A DNA stretch of 52,448 nucleotides, from assembly GCA_045124255.1 (NCBI GenBank), contig JBGVLM010000023.1, forward strand, positions 1 through 52,448, read 5' to 3'. The DNA is from Eshraghiella sp045124255 (lineage in GTDB: Bacteria; Bacillota; Clostridia; Lachnospirales; Lachnospiraceae). The notes below the pieces were generated by a model, which was not told where the DNA came from, searched no databases, and saw only the letters and a program-made list of their open reading frames with translations. The position numbers and the translations under genes are program-made. How positions within the stretch are numbered: the stretch's first letter is position 1; each line of letters begins with the position of its first letter. Below are positions 17,665-25,527 of the stretch, in pieces.

Positions 17665-19575
17665 ATGATAATATGTGAAAATATACATAAAAGCTATGAT
17701 ACACAGGTTGTAATAAAATCATTTTCATATAAATTTGAAAATAACGGCTTCTATCTTTTGCTGGGGGAAAGCGGGAGCGGCAAAACAACCTTTTTAAATA
17801 TTCTGTCAGGTTTTCTGCCGTTTGAATATGGAAAAATAGAGATAAACGGAAATGAATTTTCCGGAAAAGTTGACAGGAGTATAATTGAAAAAGAGTTTGA
17901 TTATATTACACAGGATACTTTTTTTGTGGAATTTCTGACGGTTTCTGATAATCTCAGAATGATTGTGGATGATGATGAGAAAATACAGGAAGCATTGGAT
18001 AAGTTTGGTCTGGGGGATAAGGCGGGTCAGTATCCGACTACTCTTTCAGGTGGTGAAAAACAACGTCTGGCAATTGCACGTTCCATTTTGGGAGGGAAGA
18101 CAATATTATTTCTTGATGAACCTACGGCCTCTCTTGATGGAGAAAATAAAAGATTAGTATTTGAGCTATTGTCAAATATCAAAGAAGAGATGCTTATTAT
18201 ATGTTCATCACATGACGCAGAAGCAAAAGAGTATGCAGATGAGATAATTAAATTCAATAAAATACATGAAAGCTGTGAACCTCCTGAAAATATAAAAATA
18301 AAAACTGAAAAATATCAGGCGCATAACCGTTTATGCGAAAAAAATGATAATAAAAAAACAGTTTCATATTTTTTGAAGAAATGGTTTAAATCTAAAAGGC
18401 GTAATAAAAAATCTGAGATTTTGTTTGGTGTATTTATGACTATTGCAATTGTTTTGTGTGCATTAACAGATATTCCGAAAAATAAGCTTGACTCAAATAT
18501 AGAATATGTATACAAGGTTAATATGTGCAAATTGTATACTAATGATACAAGTCCGGAATTGTATGAGGAACTTTGTAAAGCAAAAGGAATTGCCGAGGTA
18601 GTTATTTCATATGGGGGAAGTCTGCCCGATTTGACAACTAATCCGGACAGCTTAATGCAGGCAATGCCGGACTATGAGACAGGCGGATATGTTTTACCAT
18701 ATAATAAGGACGCATTTAAGCTTGTAGACAGTATTAAATATGGAACGTATTTTACCGACACTAATCAGATAATTCTGACTTATGATATGGCAGTTTCATT
18801 AATGTCTGATACGCCGGAAAAATTAATAGGCCAGACCATTACCAAAAACTACTATGGCTTAGGAGAGACTGAATTTGAAATAGTAGGAATTCTGGATGAA
18901 TTAAATGATATAGAGAAGAAATATTTTCATGCAACGGAAATGTATGAAGAAACTACATGGTTTGTTAACGGCAAATTTATGGAGCAGTATGTCTATAATA
19001 AGGAATTTCATAATGATGGCAAAAGAACATATATACTGTGCTTTGATTCATATAGGGATATGAAGGCTTTTTATAATGAGAATTATGAAAAATATGCAGA
19101 GAACGGCGGGCTTATAATGGGACTTGCTGCGATTAGCGCATTGGATGTATTTATAACAATGTTTAAGGTGTTCCTTCCAATGTCCTTTCTGATTGCAGTT
19201 TTTACCATACTTTTTTATATTAATCTTATTAAGACGGAAATTGCTTATAATAACAAATTTATATCGGTATTTGATTATGCCGGATATCCGATTAAAAAAG
19301 TAATTAATTGTTTTATTGGTTTAAATCTGATTCATCTATTCAAAATTTGTATGCTCTGTGCTGTGGTGGCATTTGGAGTTACTTATATTGTAAATCTGGT
19401 AAATCAGAAATTTATATTTATTGACTTTCAGGTGTTTACATATAATGTTTATATTTTGAGCGGATTTATAGTAAGTATTATATTGATTTCAGCTGTATCC
19501 ATGAATGTTATACTGAGACGTCTTAAATTCTCAAACTGGTATGAAAACATTACAGCTCAAAGGGATTTAATTTAG
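17665..19575 (+). CDS. MacB-like ABC ATPase-permease fusion 1
   Basis: A 636-residue protein with an N-terminal ABC ATPase and a C-terminal membrane part. Walker A GESGSGKT is at about 34-41, the signature LSGGEKQR and Walker B ILFLDEPTASLD follow, then an SSHD switch His. A first membrane segment is at about 252-268, a large outer domain follows, and three membrane segments lie in the last 150 residues, the MacB/FtsX layout. The start is chosen because a slightly earlier ATG is closed by an immediate stop. It forms a pair with the next gene and the two probably make a heterodimer that handles a substrate at the membrane surface. Substrate unknown. Confidence 0.88.
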   Translation: MIICENIHKSYDTQVVIKSFSYKFENNGFYLLLGESGSGKTTFLNILSGFLPFEYGKIEINGNEFSGKVDRSIIEKEFDYITQDTFFVEFLTVSDNLRMIVDDDEKIQEALDKFGLGDKAGQYPTTLSGGEKQRLAIARSILGGKTILFLDEPTASLDGENKRLVFELLSNIKEEMLIICSSHDAEAKEYADEIIKFNKIHESCEPPENIKIKTEKYQAHNRLCEKNDNKKTVSYFLKKWFKSKRRNKKSEILFGVFMTIAIVLCALTDIPKNKLDSNIEYVYKVNMCKLYTNDTSPELYEELCKAKGIAEVVISYGGSLPDLTTNPDSLMQAMPDYETGGYVLPYNKDAFKLVDSIKYGTYFTDTNQIILTYDMAVSLMSDTPEKLIGQTITKNYYGLGETEFEIVGILDELNDIEKKYFHATEMYEETTWFVNGKFMEQYVYNKEFHNDGKRTYILCFDSYRDMKAFYNENYEKYAENGGLIMGLAAISALDVFITMFKVFLPMSFLIAVFTILFYINLIKTEIAYNNKFISVFDYAGYPIKKVINCFIGLNLIHLFKICMLCAVVAFGVTYIVNLVNQKFIFIDFQVFTYNVYILSGFIVSIILISAVSMNVILRRLKFSNWYENITAQRDLI

Positions 19576-19586
19576 TGAGGGAGATT

Positions 19587-21425
19587 ATGAGTATTGTACT
19601 TGAAAATATTGAAAAAGTGTATGACAGACCGGTTCTGAAAAATATTAACTATACCTTTGAGGACGGTAAAATATATGTTATTAAAGGCGTAAGCGGATGT
19701 GGTAAAAGCACATTATTTAATATAATCGGAGGACTTGAAAAAGATTATGCCGGTAAGGTTAATGTCAAAAATGCTTCAAATACGGAAATAAAGGATAATA
19801 TCAGAGAAAAGACGGGTTATATTTTTCAGAATAGTCTGCTATTATCTAATATTTCAATTATGGATAATTTACTTTTATTAAAAAATGATAAAGAGTTAAT
19901 TGTTAATTTGTGTGAAAAGGCTGATATTACATATTTGCTGGAGAAATATCCGGAACAGATATCGGGAGGTGAACGTCAAAGAGTAGCTATTGTACGTGCA
20001 TTATTACAGGAGCCACAGATTCTGCTTGCAGATGAACCTACAGCTTCACTTGATGATGTGAATTCCGAAAAAATTGCAAATATTATTGCAGGATTAAAAT
20101 CTGATGACAGAGTAATCCTTGTTGCAACTCATGAGCACTATTTTGATGAGCTGGCGGATGAAATAATTTATTTAAACTATGGTGAAATCGAAAAGGTTGA
20201 AAAAAATACTTTTCGGCAGGTCAAAACCCGGACTGAATTTCTAAAGGAAGAGGAAGCAAAAGTAACAAATAAAACAAAAGAAGTAAGTCTAATTAAATAT
20301 AACATCAGAAGAAACAGAAAAAAATTTAAGTTTACTGCATTACTTCCATTTGCAGTTATGTTCTTACTTATAATGTTTGTATCAACAATACAAAATAATT
20401 TTTCAGAAGAATATATGCGTTCAATAAAAGAAAAATATCCTATGGATGCTTTTAATATTTCAAAGGCATATTTAGAAAATTTTTCGCATGCAGATAAGCT
20501 TGGAGTGTATGAATATTATTCGGCCGTTGAAAATAATATATCTGCTTATTATCTCGCAGACAGAAGAGACAGTGTTCTGGCTATAGAAGGGATGATAGAG
20601 TATGGCAGATTTCCGGAGGATGATAATGAGATTCTGGTAAGTCATGAACTGCTGGAAAATATGTTTAATGAAACTGAATCTTTAGAAGTTTATGTTGGCG
20701 AAAAGCTTGATTTCATGGACAATGAATTTATTATAAGCGGAATTTTATTTTCTTTTGAAGATTCTTCGTCAGATTCAGGCAAAAATGAAAATTTCAGCCT
20801 TTATCTTAATTCAGATGTTTATTATATGCGTATAGAAGGAAACATAATTTTTATTCCTTATAACACAATTAAAACAATTGTTGAACCACAGGAAAAAGAG
20901 TATGACGGGTCGATATTAATGCGGGCTTATTGCAGAAATTTGTTTGATCATAAGGAGATTGTTTCTGAATTAAGGACTTATTACAAAAATGGAGATATAA
21001 ATGTTTTTGAGGAGAAAATTTCAAAATCACAAAACTCACTTAACAATGTTGCGGAAATTTTATTAGCAGTATTTTTTGTATGTTTTATTATTTCCTGTCT
21101 GTTTATGAGTTCACAGATACAAATAGAGTTATTTTACAGGCGTAAGGAACTTGGTTTTCTTCAGGTTTTCGGACTAAAAAAGAAAAAAATCATAAAAATT
21201 GTTCTGGTGGAATATATGATGAAGATTTTGATATCGTTAATTATATCTATTGCTTTATATTTTATAGGAATAATAATATATTCTGCAGCAGTTCAACATT
21301 TTGTGCTCTTTAATCCGATGCATGTTTTAGTAGTCATAGCAGCTATTATTGGATTTTATTTTCTTGCAGTATTATTTACAATGAAGAAATTCCTGCGTGG
21401 GGCTATTATCAGACTGTTGGAATAA
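19587..21425 (+). CDS. MacB-like ABC ATPase-permease fusion 2
   Basis: A 612-residue partner of the preceding gene. Walker A GVSGCGKS at about 34-41, signature ISGGERQR, Walker B ILLADEPTASLD and a THEH switch His are intact. One membrane segment lies at about 250, a large outer domain follows, then three C-terminal segments. I used the ATG at 19587, with GAGGGAG just upstream, over an in-frame GTG that overlaps the previous stop. Such MacB-like pairs export peptides or lipoproteins or act as sensors for antimicrobial peptides; no two-component genes are next to it here. Confidence 0.88.
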   Translation: MSIVLENIEKVYDRPVLKNINYTFEDGKIYVIKGVSGCGKSTLFNIIGGLEKDYAGKVNVKNASNTEIKDNIREKTGYIFQNSLLLSNISIMDNLLLLKNDKELIVNLCEKADITYLLEKYPEQISGGERQRVAIVRALLQEPQILLADEPTASLDDVNSEKIANIIAGLKSDDRVILVATHEHYFDELADEIIYLNYGEIEKVEKNTFRQVKTRTEFLKEEEAKVTNKTKEVSLIKYNIRRNRKKFKFTALLPFAVMFLLIMFVSTIQNNFSEEYMRSIKEKYPMDAFNISKAYLENFSHADKLGVYEYYSAVENNISAYYLADRRDSVLAIEGMIEYGRFPEDDNEILVSHELLENMFNETESLEVYVGEKLDFMDNEFIISGILFSFEDSSSDSGKNENFSLYLNSDVYYMRIEGNIIFIPYNTIKTIVEPQEKEYDGSILMRAYCRNLFDHKEIVSELRTYYKNGDINVFEEKISKSQNSLNNVAEILLAVFFVCFIISCLFMSSQIQIELFYRRKELGFLQVFGLKKKKIIKIVLVEYMMKILISLIISIALYFIGIIIYSAAVQHFVLFNPMHVLVVIAAIIGFYFLAVLFTMKKFLRGAIIRLLE

Positions 21426-21431
21426 CAGAGT

Positions 21432-21505
21432 ATTTGCATACACGGGACACTTTGGGTTTTGTAGTATATTACCGGCACAAAGTGTTCCGTAATGTAAATA
21501 TTTTT
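21432..21505 (+). terminator. Terminator after the ABC genes
   Basis: A two-part stem: ATTTGCAT with ATGTAAAT outside, and CGGGACACTTTG with CAAAGTGTTCCG inside (one G-U pair each). Five T follow at 21501-21505. It ends the plus-strand unit just before the convergent DUF6062 gene. Confidence 0.85.
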
Positions 21506-21519
21506 CAGGGTAATCTGCT

Positions 21520-22230
21520 TTACTCTATAAACACTCCGTTACTTTTAATCATCGACCTTATCACGGAATCCTTTGCATTATACCATGGCTCGTTCTGGTA
21601 TTTGTAATCAAATTTGTTAATGAACCATTCAACATCATCACGCACGCGCTTCAGGTTATCAAGATAGAGCTTGTTGGTTATTTCTACAAACTCTTCCAAA
21701 TCCGTTCCCTTTAAGTGGTCACCGCATTTCTTAAGCAGCATGCTGTAATGTGCATTGCAGAAGCCCTTGCAGTTCTTGTATTTCTCACGGAATTCAGGCT
21801 CAGCCTTGTACAAATAGAAAACAGTATTAACATAGCGGTCAAAAAATTCGTTAATTCGGTTGCAGACGAAGCAGTTGGCTTCAAGCTTGTCAATGTATTG
21901 GACAACAGACGAAGCAGCAGCACCCTTTTTAAGCATTTTGGCTGTTCCTGAAGGCATATTTTTCTCAACGTCACGGATTACCTTGTCAAAATGTGTTTTC
22001 ATAACCCACGCCATACCAAGACGGTTATCCTTATGATATACCATTCTGATATGCTTCTCGCAGAAGCCGGCAGCGTCAGTCATGGCTCTGGTGTCATCCT
22101 CCATATAGCTTGGTCCCATTGTATAATCCACTGCATCATCCTCTAATTTGTGGAACATGGCACAAATCGGACACTCACAGTTCTCGTTAAATGCGTCATG
22201 TACAGGAATTGAATATAGTTTTTCTTTCAT
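21520..22230 (-). CDS. DUF6062 family protein
   Basis: A 236-residue cytoplasmic protein that fits DUF6062, a Lachnospiraceae-type family of unknown function. Cysteines come in clusters: C18, C20 and C23 (CECPIC), an FCEKH motif, CFVCNRI and FCNAH. The arrangement suggests two zinc sites of Cys and His. A conserved-looking YTMGPSYMEDD block lies at about 36-46. The start at 22230 is chosen because GAGAGGTG is placed correctly upstream; the reading frame is open further but without a ribosome site. It is transcribed away from a MocR-type regulator and their promoters overlap. Confidence 0.75.
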   Translation of the reverse strand: MKEKLYSIPVHDAFNENCECPICAMFHKLEDDAVDYTMGPSYMEDDTRAMTDAAGFCEKHIRMVYHKDNRLGMAWVMKTHFDKVIRDVEKNMPSGTAKMLKKGAAASSVVQYIDKLEANCFVCNRINEFFDRYVNTVFYLYKAEPEFREKYKNCKGFCNAHYSMLLKKCGDHLKGTDLEEFVEITNKLYLDNLKRVRDDVEWFINKFDYKYQNEPWYNAKDSVIRSMIKSNGVFIE

Positions 22231-22261
22231 AGTCGAACACCTCTCATTACATATATTAATA

Positions 22262-22311
22262 AGTATAACAAAAATAACTGCCTTGTACAACTAAAACGGA
22301 TGTGGTATGCT
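22262..22311. promoter_or_regulatory. Divergent promoters sharing a palindromic -35
   Basis: The palindrome TTGTACAA (22283-22290) gives a TTGTAC -35 on both strands. On the plus strand TATGCT (22306-22311) is 17 bases on. On the minus strand TATACT (22267-22262) is also 17 bases on. The MocR gene and the DUF6062 gene are each correctly placed to use one of them. Polymerase can occupy only one direction at a time, so the genes should be coupled. Confidence 0.75.
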
Positions 22312-22346
22312 TGAAAAAGATAAAAAAAGCGAAAGAAGAATGTCAG

Positions 22347-23741
22347 ATGAAAGAACTTTCAGTTTTTATTGATACTGATTCTAAGGTTCCTGCCTATGAG
22401 CAGATTTATACTTTTATCAAAGATGAAATAATGAACGGGCATTTGAAGGCAGGAGAGGCACTGCCGTCAAGCCGTGCACTGGCGGAATCACTTCAATTCA
22501 GCCGAAGTACGATTCTTATGGCGTATGACCAGCTGGCTGCAGAGGGTTACATTGAAGCCAGACCGCAGAAGGGCTGTTATGTAATGGAGCTTGAGGAAGG
22601 TTTTCGAAAAAATACCGATTCGGAAAGCAGCCGTACTACGGCTGATAAAGCAGAGAAATACAGAATTGATTTCTCGCCTGTCGGAATTGAGACCGGTAAT
22701 TTCCCGTATAATGAATGGCGTAAAATTGCAAAACAGGTTATTTCATCCGAAAATTCGGATTTGTTAAACAGCGGAAATGCAAAAGGAGATACAGGACTTC
22801 GTGAAAGCATTGCAGGATATCTCAGGGATTTCAGGGGAGTAAGGGCTCATGCGGACAGGATTATACTTGGAGCAGGCTATGAGACTTTGCTTATGATACT
22901 TAATTTTATACTGGAGCCCACGGCTGTTTTTGCAATGGAGAATCCTGTGTATCCTAAGGCATACAGGCTTATAGGAAATCTTGGACGGCAGATAATTCCG
23001 GTCTGTCTGGATGAGTATGGAATGAGTGTTGAAGAACTGGAGCATACGAATGCTGATATAGCTTATGTTACACCATCACATCAGTATCCGATGGGAGTTG
23101 TCATGTCAGTCGGAAGAAGGCAGGAGCTTCTTCAATGGGCATACAGAAAAGACGGACGGTATATAATAGAAGATGATTACGACAGCGAATTCCGATATAG
23201 GGGGAAGCCGATTCCTGCATTACAGGGGCTTGATACGCAGGGAAAAGTCATTTATATCGGAACCTTTTCAAAGTCCATTTCTCCGGCAATCAGAATGAGC
23301 TACATGGTGCTTCCGCAGGAGCTGATGGACAAATATTACGGTGTAATTAGTTTTTGCAGCAATACGGTTTCAAGGATAGACCAGAAAATTGTTCAGGAGT
23401 TCATGGAAAACGGCGGTTTTGAAAGGCATCTTAACAGGATGAGAACAATTTACAAAAATAAACATGCGATAATGCTGTCAGAATTGAAAAACTGGAAAAA
23501 TACTGAAATTATGGGTGAGAATGCAGGAGCACATATGCTTGTCAGAATTAAAAACGGCATGACGGAGGAGAAACTGCTGCAGAAGGCGGCACAGGCAGGA
23601 ATAAAGGTTTATTCACTGAGTAACTGCTACATAGGGGAGCATAATGCCGGAATTCCGGTTATTATGCTCGGATATGCCAAATTAAATCCTGAAACGATGG
23701 AAGAGGGACTTAGAATCCTGAAATGTGAGTGGAGAGTGTGA
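22347..23741 (+). CDS. MocR/PdxR-type GntR regulator with aminotransferase domain
   Basis: A 464-residue MocR-type regulator. A GntR winged helix spans about 1-75 (VPAYEQIYTFIKDEI, then ALPSSRALAESLQFSRSTI), and the rest is a class I aminotransferase fold with the PLP lysine in GTFSKSISPAIR at about 308. Family members respond to PLP and often regulate vitamin B6, GABA or amino-acid genes. The start is set at MKELSV because it matches family N-termini, although its ribosome site is weak; a GTG 45 bases upstream is possible. It probably regulates itself and the divergent DUF6062 gene through the shared promoter region. Confidence 0.88.
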   Translation: MKELSVFIDTDSKVPAYEQIYTFIKDEIMNGHLKAGEALPSSRALAESLQFSRSTILMAYDQLAAEGYIEARPQKGCYVMELEEGFRKNTDSESSRTTADKAEKYRIDFSPVGIETGNFPYNEWRKIAKQVISSENSDLLNSGNAKGDTGLRESIAGYLRDFRGVRAHADRIILGAGYETLLMILNFILEPTAVFAMENPVYPKAYRLIGNLGRQIIPVCLDEYGMSVEELEHTNADIAYVTPSHQYPMGVVMSVGRRQELLQWAYRKDGRYIIEDDYDSEFRYRGKPIPALQGLDTQGKVIYIGTFSKSISPAIRMSYMVLPQELMDKYYGVISFCSNTVSRIDQKIVQEFMENGGFERHLNRMRTIYKNKHAIMLSELKNWKNTEIMGENAGAHMLVRIKNGMTEEKLLQKAAQAGIKVYSLSNCYIGEHNAGIPVIMLGYAKLNPETMEEGLRILKCEWRV

Positions 23742-23786
23742 CACAGAGCCGTAAGACGTGAAGCACTCTTTAATGTGTCAGTTAAA

Positions 23787-23822
23787 GAAAGCAAAAAGAA
23801 AACCGGGGATTACTCCTCGGTT
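23787..23822 (-). terminator. Terminator overlapping the stop codon of the small membrane gene
   Basis: On the minus strand AACCGAGGA and TCCCCGGTT form a 9-bp stem whose four-base loop contains the TAA stop of the gene at 23810-24034. A TTTTCTTTTTG tract follows. The terminator is built into the last codons. Confidence 0.8.
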
Positions 23823-24034
23823 GTTCCTTCACTTGATGGATTGATATCAACATATTCTCTCTCGATGTTGTCTTCCTCATCATCCTCGGTTAAGTCATCA
23901 TCGAAATCATCATCAAAATCGTCATCTTCCATTAAAGACTTCTTCTCTTTAATCTTATTATAGAGGAAAAGTCCTCCGGCAACACCGGCACAAACTACTA
24001 AGATTGAAACGATTACTTTAACAGCTTTCTTCAT
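23810..24034 (-). CDS. Small membrane protein with acidic tail
   Basis: A 74-residue protein with a basic N-terminus, one membrane segment (about 6-26) and a C-terminal half almost entirely Asp and Glu (DDDFDDDFDDD). AAAGGAG is placed 8 bases before the ATG and a terminator is built into its end, so it is a real gene. Small proteins of this design are common in Clostridia; function unknown. It is convergent with the MocR gene and divergent from the DNA glycosylase gene. Confidence 0.75.
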   Translation of the reverse strand: MKKAVKVIVSILVVCAGVAGGLFLYNKIKEKKSLMEDDDFDDDFDDDLTEDDEEDNIEREYVDINPSSEGTTEE

Positions 24035-24087
24035 AATGCATAACTCCTTTCATTTCCTGTTTTCTATTTTAATACGAAATGTTAAAA

Positions 24088-24116
24088 TTGAAAAGTATTT
24101 AATAACAGTTTATAAA
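24088..24116 (+). promoter_or_regulatory. Promoter of the DNA glycosylase gene
   Basis: TTGAAA (24088-24093) and TATAAA (24111-24116) with a 17-base spacer, 35 bases before the ATG at 24152. Confidence 0.65.
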
Positions 24117-24151
24117 AAATTAACAACTTTTATACACAGAGGAAGAAAAAA

Positions 24152-25057
24152 ATGACAATAAAAGAACAAAATGGAAATATTATTATAAGTGGTTTACAGG
24201 ATTTTAAGCTTAGTCAGACTCTGGAATGCGGTCAGTGCTTTCATTTCGGAAAGATTTCAGAGGAGGAATATTATATTTCGGCTCTTAACAGCCTGCTTCA
24301 TATTAAGCAGGAGGATAACATGCTTATTTTTTACGATAAGTCACTGGAAGAGGTGCAGGAAATCTGGGTAAAATATTTTGACCTGGACAGGGATTACTCT
24401 CAGATTAAAAAAAGACTTATGGCCATGGATGACAGGCTTAATACAGCAATAAATGATATGTGGGGAGTAAGGCTTCTCAATCAGGATTTTTTTGAGACAC
24501 TGATTTCTTTTATAATTTCACAGAATCAGCAGATTCCCAGAATAAAACAGATTGTTGCAAATCTTTCACAGGCATGCGGCAGACAGCTTTCTGATAATTT
24601 CTATGCCTTTCCTGACGCAAAAAGCATACTGGCAATAGGCGAAGAGGGCGTTAAGGCGTGCAGGGCAGGCTTTAGAAGTGCATATATAATAGATGCCTGT
24701 GAGAAATACGAGCAGGGCCTTTTTGATGAAGAAAAGCTTCGTGCGATGAGTTATGCGGAATGTATTGAAGCTCTTAAGCAGATAAAGGGAGTCGGCGATA
24801 AGGTTGCAAACTGTGTTGCACTTTTTTCACTTGGGCATAGAAGTGCTTTTCCTGTTGATGTCTGGATTAAAAGAATAATGGAAAGCATATATTTTGAAGA
24901 AGAGACGCCTGTTTCTGTGATTCAGAGCTTTGCAAATGAGCATTTTGGCGAATACGGCGGCTATGCACAGCAGTATCTTTTCTACTATGCAAGGGAAAAT
25001 TCCGTGAAAACAGCTGCAAAACAAGAAAAAGCGAGAAAAAGCAAGAAAAACATATAA
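24152..25057 (+). CDS. 8-oxoguanine DNA glycosylase/lyase (OGG type)
   Basis: A 301-residue OGG1-type base-excision enzyme that removes 8-oxoguanine and nicks the abasic site. The N-terminal beta domain opens with a TLECGQCFHF motif. FISFIISQNQQIPRIKQIV-like helices lead to the helix-hairpin-helix: KGVGDKVANCVALF with catalytic Lys 217, and FPVDVWIKR with Asp 236. The last 15 residues are very basic (KQEKARKSKKN) and may help DNA binding. GAGGAAG precedes the ATG. It stands alone, with its own promoter and upstream of the groESL promoter. Confidence 0.92.
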   Translation: MTIKEQNGNIIISGLQDFKLSQTLECGQCFHFGKISEEEYYISALNSLLHIKQEDNMLIFYDKSLEEVQEIWVKYFDLDRDYSQIKKRLMAMDDRLNTAINDMWGVRLLNQDFFETLISFIISQNQQIPRIKQIVANLSQACGRQLSDNFYAFPDAKSILAIGEEGVKACRAGFRSAYIIDACEKYEQGLFDEEKLRAMSYAECIEALKQIKGVGDKVANCVALFSLGHRSAFPVDVWIKRIMESIYFEEETPVSVIQSFANEHFGEYGGYAQQYLFYYARENSVKTAAKQEKARKSKKNI

Positions 25058-25107
25058 AAACATGAGAAACACATATAAAAATCATTGAAAATAAACAAAA
25101 TGTGTGT

Positions 25108-25136
25108 TTGCATATTTTATTTTATCGAACTAATAT
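25108..25136 (+). promoter_or_regulatory. Promoter of groESL
   Basis: TTGCAT (25108-25113) and TAATAT (25131-25136) are 17 bases apart, and the CIRCE operator begins 13 bases downstream, around the expected transcript start. Confidence 0.8.
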
Positions 25137-25148
25137 ATATTCAATCGA

Positions 25149-25175
25149 TTAGCACTCAAAGTTAATGAGTGCTAA
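25149..25175 (+). promoter_or_regulatory. CIRCE operator (HrcA site)
   Basis: A perfect 9-9-9 inverted repeat, TTAGCACTC and GAGTGCTAA around a nine-base spacer, identical to the CIRCE consensus. HrcA bound here represses groESL until heat or other stress inactivates it. Confidence 0.97.
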
Positions 25176-25224
25176 CAATTACAAGAGCTAATTATTTACA
25201 TTTAATTTAATAGGAGGTTTTATT

Positions 25225-25509
25225 ATGAAGTTAGTACCATTAGGAGACAGAGTAGTATTAAAACAGCTTGTAGCTGAAGAGACAACCAAATCAGGAATCG
25301 TTCTTCCGGGTCAGGCAAAGGAGAAACCACAGCAGGCAGAAATCGTTGCTGTAGGACCGGGCGGAGTGATTGACGGTAAAGAAGTAACAATGCATGTATC
25401 AGTCGGACAGAAGGTTATCTTCTCAAAATATGCAGGCTCAGAAGTTAAACTGGATGATGAAGAATTTATCATTGTTAAGCAGAATGATATTCTTGCAATT
25501 GTAGAATAA
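25225..25509 (+). CDS. groES: Co-chaperonin GroES
   Basis: A 94-residue GroES, the heptameric lid of the chaperonin. MKLVPLGDRVVLKQL at the start, the mobile loop around residues 17-32 (ETTKSGIVLPG) and the roof and C-terminal strand ILAIVE are all standard. AGGAGG precedes the ATG. First gene of the CIRCE-controlled operon, 18 bases ahead of groEL. Confidence 0.98.
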   Translation: MKLVPLGDRVVLKQLVAEETTKSGIVLPGQAKEKPQQAEIVAVGPGGVIDGKEVTMHVSVGQKVIFSKYAGSEVKLDDEEFIIVKQNDILAIVE

Positions 25510-25527
25510 TATTGGAGGTAATGAATT

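Noticed and set aside
23742..23786. Terminator for the MocR gene
   Set aside because: TGACACA and TGTGTCA can pair, but the stem is interrupted and has no T-run; I could not support it.
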